Below are positions 43,250-52,384 of a DNA stretch of 64,000 bases, piece after piece. Position numbers and translations under genes: made by a program. The number at the start of each line of letters is the position of its first letter. Positions within the stretch are counted from its first letter, which is position 1. This DNA comes from Opitutaceae bacterium. Its GTDB lineage: Bacteria; Verrucomicrobiota; Verrucomicrobiia; Opitutales; Opitutaceae. A model generated the notes under the pieces. It worked only from the letters and a program-made list of their open reading frames with translations. It was not told the origin of the DNA and did no database searches. Location of the stretch: assembly GCA_028280945.1 (NCBI GenBank), contig JANQKV010000026.1, forward strand, positions 156,631 through 220,630, read 5' to 3'.

Positions 43250-43270
43250 CCCCAACCTGCTCTCCCCACC

Positions 43271-44149
43271 ATGACTCCAACCGTCACCCACCAATCCGCT
43301 CGCGACCTCGCGGCGGGGCTCGCTCGCCTGCAACCCCTCATCGATGCCTCGACCAGCCGCGCCAGTGGCGGCGACCGCCTTGATCGTCCCTCGCGCGATA
43401 TCGCCGGACTCGGCCGCGCCGCCAAGATCGACGGGACGCAGGCCCGGTGGTCGGCCGTGAAAGTCAACCTGCAAAACGTCTCCAGCCAGCTCCAGGTATC
43501 CACCGATCAACTACGCGGACTGAATCAGATCGTCACCCGCTTGTCGGAGTTGGCCACTCTCTACCAAAATCCCGTGCAAAGCGTGGATGACCGTGCCACC
43601 TACGCCCTTGAAGCGGAAGGCCTGCAGGCGCAGTTGCGCCAAATCGTGGGAGGCACCACCGCCGAGATTGGCGGGACCGCCGACATCGACCGGCCGCTGG
43701 GGCGCTTCAATGGCCGCAACCTTTTCGGCCCCGACGGCGGGGAGGAAGTGGCTCTGGGCATGGATCATCGCGACACCGCAAAGTTACCCGTCATCGATCT
43801 GCGGGTCGGGGCCATGGGCGATCTGGTGCACCAGGATGGTTCGGGTAACTTTACCCTGGGGCTTGGCGACGCCACCGCCTTGGCAACCCTGGATGATGCG
43901 CTGGCTCAAATTGGCTCGGCGCAGGCCGAAGTCGGTTCCCTGCAGAGCCGGGTCGAATCCGCCGGTCGCGTGGCGGTGATGGCGCACACCAACGGCGAGG
44001 CGGCCCTTTCGGAAATCCGCGACACGGATGTGGCCGAGGAGACGACCCGCTACACCCGGCTGCAGATCCTTTCCGAGGGGCACACGGCCATGCTGGCCCA
44101 AGCCCGCGAAGCCACGGCCAAACTGCTGCCCCTGCTCAATCGGAACTGA
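43271..44149 (+). CDS. divergent flagellin-family protein
   Basis: Flagellin-like protein of 292 residues. The N-terminal D0/D1 region is divergent but recognisable ([40 protein letters not shown]), as is the C-terminal region ([64 protein letters not shown]). The middle is short, so little of the filament surface is variable. The leader between csrA and this gene is only 21 bases and has no GGA motif, so the usual CsrA site of a major flagellin is absent. It may be a minor or junction-proximal flagellin. Its last 14 bases overlap the convergent hybrid kinase gene. Confidence 0.82.
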   Translation: MTPTVTHQSARDLAAGLARLQPLIDASTSRASGGDRLDRPSRDIAGLGRAAKIDGTQARWSAVKVNLQNVSSQLQVSTDQLRGLNQIVTRLSELATLYQNPVQSVDDRATYALEAEGLQAQLRQIVGGTTAEIGGTADIDRPLGRFNGRNLFGPDGGEEVALGMDHRDTAKLPVIDLRVGAMGDLVHQDGSGNFTLGLGDATALATLDDALAQIGSAQAEVGSLQSRVESAGRVAVMAHTNGEAALSEIRDTDVAEETTRYTRLQILSEGHTAMLAQAREATAKLLPLLNRN

Positions 44150-46631
44150 GTCCGTCCCCGGCTTTCTCCAGTTGCTGTTCGGCCAGGTCGTGGAATTCCT
44201 CCAAGGCCCGGGCCAGGTGCTCCAACGCATTCCGGGCCGGTGCATCCTTGCGCAAGTCGCGAGCGATTCCTTCGAGGGCGCTCACAAACGTTTTCGCGTG
44301 CAGGTCGTCGGCGTTGCGGCGCAATGCATCCACGGCGCGCAGCAGGTTTTCCGGCGGCAGGCCGGCGCCTTGCTCTTGCAGCCGCTGCACGACGCCACTG
44401 GCCTTGTCGCGGAAGTCGTTCACCAATTCGGTCGCGAGCAGCTCATCGCCATCAACGCCTTCCACCAATTTGGCCCAATCGACGGCAGTCGGGGAGGAAG
44501 CCGGATGCGGAAGTTTGCCGAGTTGTCGGGCCAGGATCTCCGCCAGGGCCGCAGGCTTGACGGGTTTGGTCAGGTAGTCGTCCATGCCGGCCTCGATGCA
44601 GCGACTTTTGTCGCCTTTCAGGGCATTGGCGGTAAGGGCGACGATCAACACATTGTGATTGGTGACGGTTGACTCCGGAGAGCGGATTTCGCGGGTGGCT
44701 TCGTAGCCATCGAGGACCGGCATCTGGCAGTCCATCAGGACGAGATCGTAAGGCACCGCGGTCAAAGCATCGATGGCCTCGCGGCCGTTGGCGGTGACAT
44801 CGACCTGATAACCGAGGCGGCGCAGCACGGCGATGGCGATGCGCTGATTGATCGGGTTGTCTTCGACGAGCAGCAGCCGCCAGTGGCCGGCGGGGATGGC
44901 ATCGGCAAAGCGCGTCCCGGCGACTTTGCGGGCAGAGGTTTGAACGGGCTGAGAGCTCCAAGCCTGGTCCAATACGCGATGAAGGGCCGCACGATCCACC
45001 GGCTTGGAGATGCTCCATCGGGTGGTGATGCCCGTTTTGCCGTGGAGGCGATTGAGCAGGACAACCGACACCTTTTGGCCTCCGCACGTAGCCTCGACCA
45101 ATTCCTCGGCGCCGGGTTCGGTTGAAGCGAGGAGAACGAGGTCGCAGTCGACCCGGCCGGTCGATTGGAGCCGACCGTTCATCAAGGCGGTGCCGGACTG
45201 AACCTCGACGTCGCAGCCCAACTCCCGGAGCATGGCGGCCAGGCGCTGGCGGGTCGGAGCAAAGGACTCGATGATCACACAACGGCGGCTGCGCCAGTGG
45301 GCCGGGACTTTAAAGAGGGCGGGTTGAGGAGCGGGTTTCAGTTCGACGGTGAATGAGAACCTGGACCCGGCACCCAGTTCGCTTTGCAGGTGAATCTCAC
45401 CCCGCATGGTTTCGACCAGTTGCCGGGAGATCGCGAGTCCGAGGCCGGTGCCACCGAACTGGCGGGTGGTTGATGCGTCGGCTTGCTCGAAGGGTTCGAA
45501 TACCTGGGCGACCCGATCGGCGGCAATGCCGATTCCGGTGTCTTCGACCGTGAAGTGCAGGGTGAAACGGTCGCCCCGTCGTTCGCCGGGTTCAACGGAA
45601 ATCAAGACGTGTCCCTTGGAGGTGAACTTGATCGCGTTGCCAATCAGATTGGTGAGGACCTGGCGGATCCGACCCACATCACCCATGACATGATTCGGCG
45701 TGTGGGGAGCCATTTCCCATTCAATATCCAGGCCTTTGGCGTGAGCCCGCTCGGCGAGCAGGTCGAGGGTTTGGCCAAGGAGTGGTTCGATCTCAAACGG
45801 CGTTTCCTCGAGGACCAGCCGACCGGATTCAATCTTGGAGAGATCAAGGATGTCATTGAGGAGCTGCAGGAGATTTTCCCCGCTCGACTGGACGATTTCG
45901 GCATACCCGCGTTGCTCTTCCGTGAGCGGGGTATCGAGCATCAATTGGATCATGCCGATCACCCCATTCATCGGGGTACGGATCTCGTGGCTCATGTTGG
46001 CGAGGAAAAGACTCTTCGCTTGGTTCGCGACGGTGGCCTGGGTGGCAAGGGCGTTGGCGCGCGCGATCACCTCCTCCAACTGCAGGTTGGTTTGCTCGAG
46101 TTTTCGTTTCGAAAGGCGCTGTGCCAGCTCGGCTTGTTTTTGGGCCGTGATGTCCGCGCTTACGCCAACGAAGCCAATGAAGTTGTGGTGGTCGTCGTAA
46201 TGCGGCGCTCCGCTGTCAAGCAGCCAGCGGTAGGTGCCGTCATGATGCTTGAGGCGGAGCTCCGCCTTGAAGGTCTCTCGTTTTTCCCAGGCGGCCGCGT
46301 AGGTTTCCAGGTAGGGTCGCAGGTCATTCGGGTGCACGCCGCGCAACCACCCATCGCCCTGCTCGTCCTCCCAGCTTTGCCCGGTGAATTTCAGCCAGTG
46401 CTGGTTGAGGCAAGTGGTGGCGCGACCTGGTCCGGCCGCCCAGATAAGCGCCGGCGTGGCATCCGCCATCGCTTGGAAATGCTCCGCATCAAATGGCGAG
46501 GTCCCGGGGGGTTTAGTGCCCGCAAAAGCAGGTTCCACTTCCACCGCCGAAACGCCCACCACCGGATCTCGTTCGGCGGCATGTGGCGGATCGTGGAAGG
46601 AAGAGGGTTCACCGTTAGCGCTTTGCATCAT
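44136..46631 (-). CDS. PAS-hybrid histidine kinase with receiver and degenerate HPt domain
   Basis: Cytoplasmic hybrid kinase of 831 residues. PAS (about 48-160: [40 protein letters not shown]), HisKA with phospho-His ([20 protein letters not shown]), ATPase ([36 protein letters not shown]), a pseudo-receiver where the Asp is replaced ([10 protein letters not shown]), an active receiver ([40 protein letters not shown]) and a C-terminal HPt-like helix bundle. In the HPt the usual H-x-L-K-G is [11 protein letters not shown], so the phospho-accepting histidine appears to be missing. No membrane segment is seen. A sigma-28-like promoter precedes it, overlapping the upstream gene's stop. Confidence 0.9.
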   Translation of the reverse strand: MMQSANGEPSSFHDPPHAAERDPVVGVSAVEVEPAFAGTKPPGTSPFDAEHFQAMADATPALIWAAGPGRATTCLNQHWLKFTGQSWEDEQGDGWLRGVHPNDLRPYLETYAAAWEKRETFKAELRLKHHDGTYRWLLDSGAPHYDDHHNFIGFVGVSADITAQKQAELAQRLSKRKLEQTNLQLEEVIARANALATQATVANQAKSLFLANMSHEIRTPMNGVIGMIQLMLDTPLTEEQRGYAEIVQSSGENLLQLLNDILDLSKIESGRLVLEETPFEIEPLLGQTLDLLAERAHAKGLDIEWEMAPHTPNHVMGDVGRIRQVLTNLIGNAIKFTSKGHVLISVEPGERRGDRFTLHFTVEDTGIGIAADRVAQVFEPFEQADASTTRQFGGTGLGLAISRQLVETMRGEIHLQSELGAGSRFSFTVELKPAPQPALFKVPAHWRSRRCVIIESFAPTRQRLAAMLRELGCDVEVQSGTALMNGRLQSTGRVDCDLVLLASTEPGAEELVEATCGGQKVSVVLLNRLHGKTGITTRWSISKPVDRAALHRVLDQAWSSQPVQTSARKVAGTRFADAIPAGHWRLLLVEDNPINQRIAIAVLRRLGYQVDVTANGREAIDALTAVPYDLVLMDCQMPVLDGYEATREIRSPESTVTNHNVLIVALTANALKGDKSRCIEAGMDDYLTKPVKPAALAEILARQLGKLPHPASSPTAVDWAKLVEGVDGDELLATELVNDFRDKASGVVQRLQEQGAGLPPENLLRAVDALRRNADDLHAKTFVSALEGIARDLRKDAPARNALEHLARALEEFHDLAEQQLEKAGDGLSSD

Positions 46632-46647
46632 GAAGCTAATCGATGAT

Positions 46648-46675
46648 ACATCGGCGCAATGTGGTTATAACTTTA
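46648..46675 (-). promoter_or_regulatory. sigma-28-like promoter before the PAS-hybrid kinase
   Basis: On the minus strand TAAAGTTA (46668-46675) is followed, 12 bases on, by GCCGATGT (46648-46655). This matches TAAAGTTT-N11-GCCGATAA at seven of eight and six of eight positions, with one extra spacer base. Transcription would start near 46641, ten or so bases ahead of the kinase ATG at 46631. The -35 overlaps the TAA of the upstream kinase gene. Confidence 0.6.
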
Positions 46676-48259
46676 GTCCGGCGTCTGCTGGGCGACTTTG
46701 ATCAACATCGCCGCGAATTCCTCCGCTGTGAACGGCTTGGGCAGGAAGTGGTTTCCGGGATCAACCATGGCTTGCTCGGTCACGGGGTCATCGATGTAGC
46801 CCGACATGTAGAGTGCCTTGAGATCCGGTTTGAGCTCGCGAAGACGGTGGGACAGTTCCAGCCCGTTCATGTCGGGCATCACGATGTCCGTGATCAGAAC
46901 GGAAACTTCGCTCAAGGCCTCCGCCGTTGCCCACGCCAGCACATCGCCTGGTCGCTCAAACTCGGTCACGGTGTGGCCGGAGGTTTGGATCAGCAGCGTG
47001 GCGACGGAGCGCACAAACTCATCGTCCTCCACCAACAACACGTGCAGGGGTTCGATCGTGTCTTCCTCGATCGGAGGCGGCGCCGGGTAGCTGTCCGCTG
47101 ACTCGGGGAGAGCCGGGACCCAGAGGTCGAAAGTGGTGCCTTCGCCTGGAGTGGAAGCCACCGTGATTTCGCCGCCGGCCTTGCGCAGGATGGCTTGGGA
47201 GGTGGCGAGGCCCAATCCCGAGCCCTTGCGGCTGCTGCGCGTGGAAAAAAACGGTTCGAAGATGCGTGGAAGGATGTCCGGCGGGATTCCCTTGCCGTTG
47301 TCGGCGACGCGGATTCGCACGTAGGATCCGGCGCTCAGCTCGGCCACTTCACCATCTCCCAGGGCGGTGTGCTCGACTTCGATTTTAACCACGCCCAGGT
47401 CGGAGACCGCATTCCGGGAGTTGAGGCAGAGGTTGAGAATCACCTGTTCGATCTGCTTGCGATCCAGCTCGACGCGGGCGGGCATCAGTGCGGTTTTGGT
47501 TTCGAGTGAGATGCTTTCACCCAGCACCGAACGGAGGAATTCGGTCAAACCATTGAGCACTTCATTGAGATCCAGCTTCTCCACGCGCGCGAGGGAAGCG
47601 CGCCCGAAGGTCTCGAGATTTTGCACGAGGAAACTCGCGCTGCGGCTGGCATGAATGATCTCCTTTACGGGGCCTTCGTGGGGCGTTTCGCGGAGGTCTT
47701 CCTCCAACAGGTCCGAATAGATGCGAATCGCGGTCAGCAGGTTGTTGAAGTCGTGGGCCACGCCGGCGGCGAGCCACCCGAGGGCTTCGAACCGGTGGCG
47801 GGATTCGTAATCGACGGCCGAAGCTGCCGAGGTTGTGAGGCTTTCGGCGTGGGGCACCAGATCATCGATTTTGGTGGCCACCCCCATGAATCCGACGGGC
47901 TGTCCCGCAGCATCCATCAGTCGGGAAATTGATTCCCGGATCCGCGCATAGCCCTGGCCTCCGCGGGCGATGCGGTAGTCGCACTGCACCGGCGCGGCAG
48001 AATCCGGCATCGCAAGATTGATAAGATTGGTGCGATCGACCGGATGCACCAGCTCGGTGGGCAAGGCGCTCGGGAATTGGGCGATACTCGACTCGGTCAA
48101 TTCCAGCCAAGCTGGATTGGCGGCGAGAAGCCGGCCCGAGGCATCCACAATCCAGGCCGGCGCGGGGAGCCGAGTGATCAGTTCAGCCCAGGTTGAAATC
48201 TCGGCCGCGGGCTCAGCCCCACCGGCAGGATCGGAGGACGGACTGAGAAACGGATGCAT
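46673..48259 (-). CDS. PAS histidine kinase with C-terminal receiver
   Basis: Cytoplasmic kinase of 528 residues. Residues about 20-135 are a PAS domain (WIVDASGRLLAANPAWLELT, PVGFMGVATKIDDL). HisKA is of the NtrB-like type (LGWLAAGVAHDFNNLLTAIR, His about 170), followed by ATPase motifs (QVILNLCLNSRNAVSDLG, VADNGKGIPPDILPRIFEPF, GSGLGLATSQAILRKAGGEI). A C-terminal receiver (LHVLLVEDDEFVRSVATLLI, VSVLITDIVMPDMNGLELSH) has its Asp and a Lys in FLPKPF. It may phosphorylate or be reset by its own receiver. NtrB-like architecture would suit partnership with the sigma-54 activator at 61.8 kb, though this is inference. It follows the coiled-coil gene by 34 bases. Confidence 0.9.
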   Translation of the reverse strand: MHPFLSPSSDPAGGAEPAAEISTWAELITRLPAPAWIVDASGRLLAANPAWLELTESSIAQFPSALPTELVHPVDRTNLINLAMPDSAAPVQCDYRIARGGQGYARIRESISRLMDAAGQPVGFMGVATKIDDLVPHAESLTTSAASAVDYESRHRFEALGWLAAGVAHDFNNLLTAIRIYSDLLEEDLRETPHEGPVKEIIHASRSASFLVQNLETFGRASLARVEKLDLNEVLNGLTEFLRSVLGESISLETKTALMPARVELDRKQIEQVILNLCLNSRNAVSDLGVVKIEVEHTALGDGEVAELSAGSYVRIRVADNGKGIPPDILPRIFEPFFSTRSSRKGSGLGLATSQAILRKAGGEITVASTPGEGTTFDLWVPALPESADSYPAPPPIEEDTIEPLHVLLVEDDEFVRSVATLLIQTSGHTVTEFERPGDVLAWATAEALSEVSVLITDIVMPDMNGLELSHRLRELKPDLKALYMSGYIDDPVTEQAMVDPGNHFLPKPFTAEEFAAMLIKVAQQTPD

Positions 48260-48293
48260 GTGATTGATTCAGCGACAAAACCGAGGAATGACC

Positions 48294-48671
48294 TTAACGG
48301 GAGACGGATTCGTAAGCTTTGGCGGCGGTGAGGGGAGAGGCGGGAGGCGTAGCAGTGGTGGGGGTTCCGGCAGGGCTCAAGCTACACCGAAGCAGGAGTT
48401 GTTCGTTCTCCCGGTCCAAATGCAAGATTTGCAAACAGCGTTGGCGGGCTTTTTCCAAATCGTCGCCACCGTGTTCGTGGGGGTCGGTCGGTCGGGCTTT
48501 GATTTGGGCGAGGCTTTGGGTCCATTGTTCCAAAAGGGCCTGCTTCTTCTCGCGCTGGGCCGCATCGGGTGGGGTGCGCTTGTTTTTCAGCCAGTGGTTT
48601 TCCTCGACCGTGAGCGCGTAGAGTTGATCGCACAGGGCAAGGTGCTGGGTAAGCTGTTGGGCGAGGCTCAT
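48294..48671 (-). CDS. small coiled-coil protein, possibly a flagellar chaperone (FlgN/FliT-like)
   Basis: Protein of 125 residues made of three predicted helices: MSLAQQLTQHLALCDQLYAL, then AAQREKKQALLEQWTQSLAQ and LEKARQRCLQILHLDRENEQ, with a Pro/Thr-rich tail. The pattern of short amphipathic helices with HLDRENEQLLLR near the end resembles flagellar export chaperones such as FlgN or FliT, but similarity is weak. It overlaps the TPR gene by four bases (coupled translation) and precedes the NtrB-like kinase. Confidence 0.6.
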   Translation of the reverse strand: MSLAQQLTQHLALCDQLYALTVEENHWLKNKRTPPDAAQREKKQALLEQWTQSLAQIKARPTDPHEHGGDDLEKARQRCLQILHLDRENEQLLLRCSLSPAGTPTTATPPASPLTAAKAYESVSR

Positions 48672-50251
48672 GATGGGTTCGGCGGGGTGGCTACGGGATT
48701 AAGAGCGTTGAGTTCGGTCTGGGTGTGGCTCCACCAGTCGAGCTGGCGGGTGCGCCAATCGGCCATGCGTCGGATTTCAAGCAGCTCATTCTCGGTGGCA
48801 TCTTCGGTGAGTTTGGCGATGATGGCGTAACTGTCGCGTGCAAACTCGAACTGCATCAAGCGTTCGTGGCAAAGCCCTTCTTGGTAAAGCAGGGGCACCA
48901 ACCAGGCAACGGAGTCGTTGAGATGGGCCAGGGCCTGGTAAAGGATCAGGGCGCTGCCATATTCACCCCGCTCGAAGAAGGCGTGGGCAAGCTGATTGCC
49001 GGTGCGTTGTTGCCAGTGGCGCCAGTTCTCCTGGTTCTCCTCATCGTCGGATTTCACCTGCTGCAAGAGGGTGAGGGTCACCCGGAGCGATTCATTGTGC
49101 TGGTTGAGCTCATCCAGCAGTTGGGCCAGACGGAAGTAAGCCTCGGGAGTCTGGTCGTTGTCGGGGTGTTTGGCGATGAAGTTGCGCAGCACTTTGGCGG
49201 CGGCGATCTTGTCGCCGGAAAGGTCGAGGGCGTGGGCCGTGCGCAGTCGTGCCCAGGCGAGGTCGGATTCGCGGGCATCAAGCAAGTCAAACCGCCGGAA
49301 AAACTTCACCGCCTCGTCGTAATCGCCATTCAAGAGATGGGTTTCCGCGATTTCAAACTGGGCTTGGCGCACGAGTTCACGGTATTGTTTTCCATCGGTG
49401 TCGGCGAGTTTCAGGGTCGTGTGGATGACAGAATAAAAACGGGCGAGGGCGAGTTTGCTGCTGCCGAGGTCGCGCAGCACCCGCCCGGCCTCAATGTGGG
49501 CGATAGGGGTGTGCATGCCGGCTTCGAACTTCTTCATCAGATGCTCGTAAGTGGCGACGGCCTTGATCGACTCGCCGGCGGCATTGTAAGAACGCGCCAA
49601 CCCCAGATGAGCGGTGATGATCACATCGGTGGGGGCGTCACTTTTGGCGACGCTGCGGAAGGCAATGATCGCGGATTCCGTGTCCCCCTGCTCCAGCTTC
49701 ATCTGTCCCAAACGCATGAGGCTTTCGCGTTCGGACTCGGCAAATGAATGAGTGGCAAAGGTGGCCGAGGCAGTGTTTGCCTCGCTGGTGTCGGCGTTGG
49801 CAACGGGCTGGTTGGATGATTCCTGCTCGTCGACAGGGGAAGGAGCCGGATCGACCGGTTCGCCGGTCTCAACTTCAACCGGGGATGAGCCGGTCTCCGT
49901 GACGAGTTCGTCGGGCGGATGAGGCGGGGGTTGGACCGAGGGCGAAGGCTCCGCTGTCGTGGTCGGGGCGGTGTTTGCCTCGCTGGTATCAGCGTTGGCC
50001 GCAGGTTGGTTGGGTGATTCCGGTTCGTCGACGGGTGGGGGAGCCGGGTCGACCGATTCGCCGGCCTCGACTTCAACCGGAGATGAGCCGGTCTCCATCA
50101 CGAGTTCGTCGGGCGGATGAGGCGGGGGTTGGGTCGAAGGCGAAGGCTCCGCTGTCGTGACCGGAAGATCGGCATCTGCCGCACTGCTCGTGCTGGCGAT
50201 CAGCAGAGCAGCAGCCAACCGGCAGCAGGACAGTGGAGACGCTTTGGGCAT
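48668..50251 (-). CDS. exported TPR protein with duplicated Pro/Glu-rich N-terminal region
   Basis: Exported protein of 527 residues. A signal peptide (SPLSCCRLAAALLIASTSSA) precedes two tandem 66-residue copies of a disordered Pro/Glu-rich segment (residues about 32-163; each contains QPPPHPPDELV, GSSPVEVE and NADTSEANTA). From about 170 onward there are TPR repeats (LMRLGQMKLEQGDTESAIIA, AHLGLARSYNAAGESIKAVA, FEIAETHLLNGDYDEAVKFF, YFRLAQLLDELNQHNESLRV, LLYQEGLCHERLMQFEFARD). It resembles YbgF/TolA-associated or gliding-type TPR proteins in layout. ATG shares a base with the upstream gene's stop (TAATG). Position among motility genes suggests an envelope scaffold, perhaps for the motor. Confidence 0.78.
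   Translation of the reverse strand: MPKASPLSCCRLAAALLIASTSSAADADLPVTTAEPSPSTQPPPHPPDELVMETGSSPVEVEAGESVDPAPPPVDEPESPNQPAANADTSEANTAPTTTAEPSPSVQPPPHPPDELVTETGSSPVEVETGEPVDPAPSPVDEQESSNQPVANADTSEANTASATFATHSFAESERESLMRLGQMKLEQGDTESAIIAFRSVAKSDAPTDVIITAHLGLARSYNAAGESIKAVATYEHLMKKFEAGMHTPIAHIEAGRVLRDLGSSKLALARFYSVIHTTLKLADTDGKQYRELVRQAQFEIAETHLLNGDYDEAVKFFRRFDLLDARESDLAWARLRTAHALDLSGDKIAAAKVLRNFIAKHPDNDQTPEAYFRLAQLLDELNQHNESLRVTLTLLQQVKSDDEENQENWRHWQQRTGNQLAHAFFERGEYGSALILYQALAHLNDSVAWLVPLLYQEGLCHERLMQFEFARDSYAIIAKLTEDATENELLEIRRMADWRTRQLDWWSHTQTELNALNPVATPPNPS
49763..50158 (-). repeat. 2 x 198-bp in-frame tandem duplication in the TPR gene
   Basis: Two adjacent 198-base units encode 66 residues each of the Pro/Glu-rich linker. 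The copies differ at about a tenth of residues (for example METGSSPVEVEAGESV versus TETGSSPVEVETGEPV), so the duplication is not brand new but has kept frame. Length of this linker probably varies between strains. Confidence 0.8.
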
Positions 50252-50838
50252 TATTCCTGACGATAGGAGGCTCTACTGCGGGGAGGTGAGCTGGGGAAGT
50301 AGGGCAGCAGGTCCTCAAGCCGCACGGATTCGGGGGCAAGGTGGGGAACCAGCGGTGTTTGTTCCGGACGAACGGGTGCTTCGGCTTCGGGTGGAAGGGG
50401 TGCTCCTTCGACTGAGGGTGGCATTTCCGGACCAGATTCCATGGCGTGATCGAGGTGGCGGGAGTCCGGTGACGCCAAAGAGGGATTTTCGGCAACCTCG
50501 GGCAAGACATCAGCCAGCGCCTGAAGTGGCCCAGCGAATGGCGACAGCTCGTCGGCGTGTTCTTCTTCCAGATCCTCCATGAGTGTTTCGATTTCGGCTT
50601 TCTTGGGAGGGTCCGCCGGGCCGGTTGCAACCAGCGGTATGAACTCGAAGGGAGCGGGGGGTCGAAGCAGGCGCAGCGGCACGGGATCGGAGACGCTGAG
50701 ATACGGCTCCGAGGGCAACTCGGTGGCGGCCAGATGATTGGTGGCAAGAACCATCAGAATCAGTCGGCTCGAGGGTGGTTTGAATCCTGGTGCGCGTGGT
50801 TGAGAGTTTTTAGCACGATGGTGAGATTTTTGATACAT
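50251..50838 (-). CDS. Pro/Glu-rich probable exported protein, function unknown
   Basis: Protein of 195 residues. The N-terminus is basic (MYQKSHHRAKNSQPRAPGFK) followed by a short hydrophobic run (LILMVLATNHLAATEL) that may be a signal or anchor; ATG 50754 inside the run is an alternative start. The remainder is acidic and proline-rich with no domain I recognise (EIETLMEDLEEEHADELSPF, then GAPLPPEAEAPVRPEQTPLV). The stop overlaps the start of the TPR gene by one base, so the two are coupled. A sigma-28-like promoter lies 55 bases upstream, which makes it the first gene of the 50.8-46.7 kb unit. Confidence 0.65.
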   Translation of the reverse strand: MYQKSHHRAKNSQPRAPGFKPPSSRLILMVLATNHLAATELPSEPYLSVSDPVPLRLLRPPAPFEFIPLVATGPADPPKKAEIETLMEDLEEEHADELSPFAGPLQALADVLPEVAENPSLASPDSRHLDHAMESGPEMPPSVEGAPLPPEAEAPVRPEQTPLVPHLAPESVRLEDLLPYFPSSPPRSRASYRQE

Positions 50839-50892
50839 GATAGGGATGTTCAGTGGTGATACTGAGCATACCCGATAGGAGGTCCTACCAAT

Positions 50893-50920
50893 CTATCGGC
50901 GCACTTCCCGGCGCACTTGA
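50893..50920 (-). promoter_or_regulatory. sigma-28-like promoter of the TPR/NtrB-like kinase unit
   Basis: Minus strand: TCAAG (50916-50920) then GCCGATAG (50893-50900), with 16 bases between TCAA and GCCGATAG. The -10 matches GCCGATAA at seven of eight; the -35 is TCAA rather than TAAA. Spacing equals that of the chemoreceptor promoter at 54067-54094. Confidence 0.5.
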
Positions 50921-51001
50921 CTGTTTTGTGGGGAAATAAAACCGCCTTTAGCTGCGGCCATTCGTCAACAGCGGCACTGATCGCTTTTGCCAGGACCGGT
51001 C

Positions 51002-52219
51002 CTACGCTTCCAGCAGCTCGTCGATCACCCGGATCAGCTCGTCCATTTCGATGGGTTTCGCCAGGTAACGACTGATTTCCGGAGGAATCCGGTGTTCGTC
51101 CGCAATCCCGTCGTTGAAGCCGCTCAGCAATACGATGGGTTTGACCGGAGCCAGGCCCCGCATTTGCCGGGCGAGATCAAGTCCCGACATATTGGGCATC
51201 TTGTGATCGGTGAGCACGAGATCGATGTCGTTGTGATTGGACGCAAAGAATTCGAGAGCATGCTTGGGGTGGTGCATCATGGTGATCCGATGCCCGCTGA
51301 ACTCCAGCAACATCGCGATCGATTTCGCCACGGCAGGTTCGTCATCCACCAGGAGGATATGGTGCGAGTCCTTCGCCGGGGGCCGGGGCGGGGCGGATTG
51401 GGCTGGAGTTGGGTTGTCTTCGGATTTTTGGGGTGGTGCCGGGATGAACGCGATTTGAAGCAGTTCCTGGTCGGTGCAGTTGAAAACCACCCCGTTGCAG
51501 ATGAATCTCACGACCTCATTCGATTTCGTGCGCAGGTGTGCCGGGAAATTAACACACAGCCCCTGTTGGCTGAGTTGATCAAAAAACCCCACCCGTTCGA
51601 GACTTCGGCTCCAGATATCCCACTCCGGGAACTTCAGTGCGGTCACCTCTTTCACCTCATATCCCAGCGCATCTGCCAGCGAGAGGTTGGCATCCAGGAT
51701 CCGGCCATCCGTCCACGCGGCGAGGAGCATGGCAATCGGGCTTTCGGCAAACGTTGCCCGGTAGTAGATGTCGGCGGCCCGGTGCTCGACCTCCTGCAGA
51801 ATCATGTCGGTGCGATGCTGGTAGACAGCGGCTTCCAGGGTGAGTTCAAGCTCTCGCCCCTTGATTGGGGTGTAAAGGCGAGCGAACGGAATTGCGGGTT
51901 GGGTCGCTTCGTTGGCGGCGATGTCGTCCCGGTCCACCGTGCTCACAAGCGGACAATTCAGAGTATGGGCCAGATCACGAATCGCGGCGGGAGCGATCGT
52001 CTCACCCTCGAACTGCGGATTGAGGATTACAACGTCGGCCTGGGTTCGCTCCACCTGTGCCTTTGCTCCTTCCAGGTGAGACTGGGAACCCACGAGGAGA
52101 AAGCCCGCGCGCAAGACCTCGGCCGCGAGTTTCGAGGTCGTCCCGGCAGGGCTTTCGAACAGAAAGACACGGAGAGGGGACATGTCAGGAGTTTGGATAG
52201 GAACCGAGGTGGTCGGCAT
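51002..52219 (-). CDS. response regulator with pseudo-receiver, PAS and C-terminal receiver
   Basis: Protein of 405 residues (start at 52219; ATG 52183 is an alternative). Residues about 15-130 look like a receiver whose acceptor Asp has become Asn (ADVVILNPQFEGE), so it is probably not phosphorylated. A PAS domain follows (about 150-265: SPIAMLLAAWTDGRILDANL, LADALGYEVKEVTALKFPEW), then a Pro/Ala-rich linker and a normal receiver (HILLVDDEPAVAKSIAMLLE, DLVLTDHKMPNMSGLDLARQ, Lys in YLAKPI). There is no DNA-binding or enzymatic output domain, so it acts by protein contact or as a phosphate sink. It lies between a sigma-28-controlled unit and the first chemoreceptor. Confidence 0.85.
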   Translation of the reverse strand: MPTTSVPIQTPDMSPLRVFLFESPAGTTSKLAAEVLRAGFLLVGSQSHLEGAKAQVERTQADVVILNPQFEGETIAPAAIRDLAHTLNCPLVSTVDRDDIAANEATQPAIPFARLYTPIKGRELELTLEAAVYQHRTDMILQEVEHRAADIYYRATFAESPIAMLLAAWTDGRILDANLSLADALGYEVKEVTALKFPEWDIWSRSLERVGFFDQLSQQGLCVNFPAHLRTKSNEVVRFICNGVVFNCTDQELLQIAFIPAPPQKSEDNPTPAQSAPPRPPAKDSHHILLVDDEPAVAKSIAMLLEFSGHRITMMHHPKHALEFFASNHNDIDLVLTDHKMPNMSGLDLARQMRGLAPVKPIVLLSGFNDGIADEHRIPPEISRYLAKPIEMDELIRVIDELLEA

Positions 52220-52300
52220 TTGTAATCTAACCGAGGGGGCAGGCTAGGAAAGCAAAACCTCGTCAGGTGTTCGCCAGATATTTACCGATGCTTTTCATGT

Positions 52301-52330
52301 AAAAAAGAACGCCCGGTGGGGCGGGCGTTC
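52301..52330 (-). terminator. rho-independent terminator after the first chemoreceptor
   Basis: Minus strand reads GAACGCCCG, a six-base loop, CGGGCGTTC and then TTTTTT. The nine-pair stem is perfect. It lies 55 bases past the chemoreceptor stop and ends transcription before the PAS response regulator gene, which therefore needs its own promoter. Confidence 0.85.
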
Positions 52331-52384
52331 CATTTGGCCGAGATACGGGCCGGAGTATGGGGGGATTTTGTGGAGAGAGCGGCT

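Noticed and set aside
34314..46646. Long antisense frames under the VOC, flagellar and hybrid kinase genes (for example 35442-36458, 38128-39063, 39682-40998, 42578-43510, 45483-46646)
   Set aside because: Each lies opposite a gene with diagnostic motifs and shows no family features itself.
48725..52225. Plus-strand frames opposite the TPR gene and the PAS response regulator
   Set aside because: Shadows of genes with clear TPR, PAS and receiver motifs.
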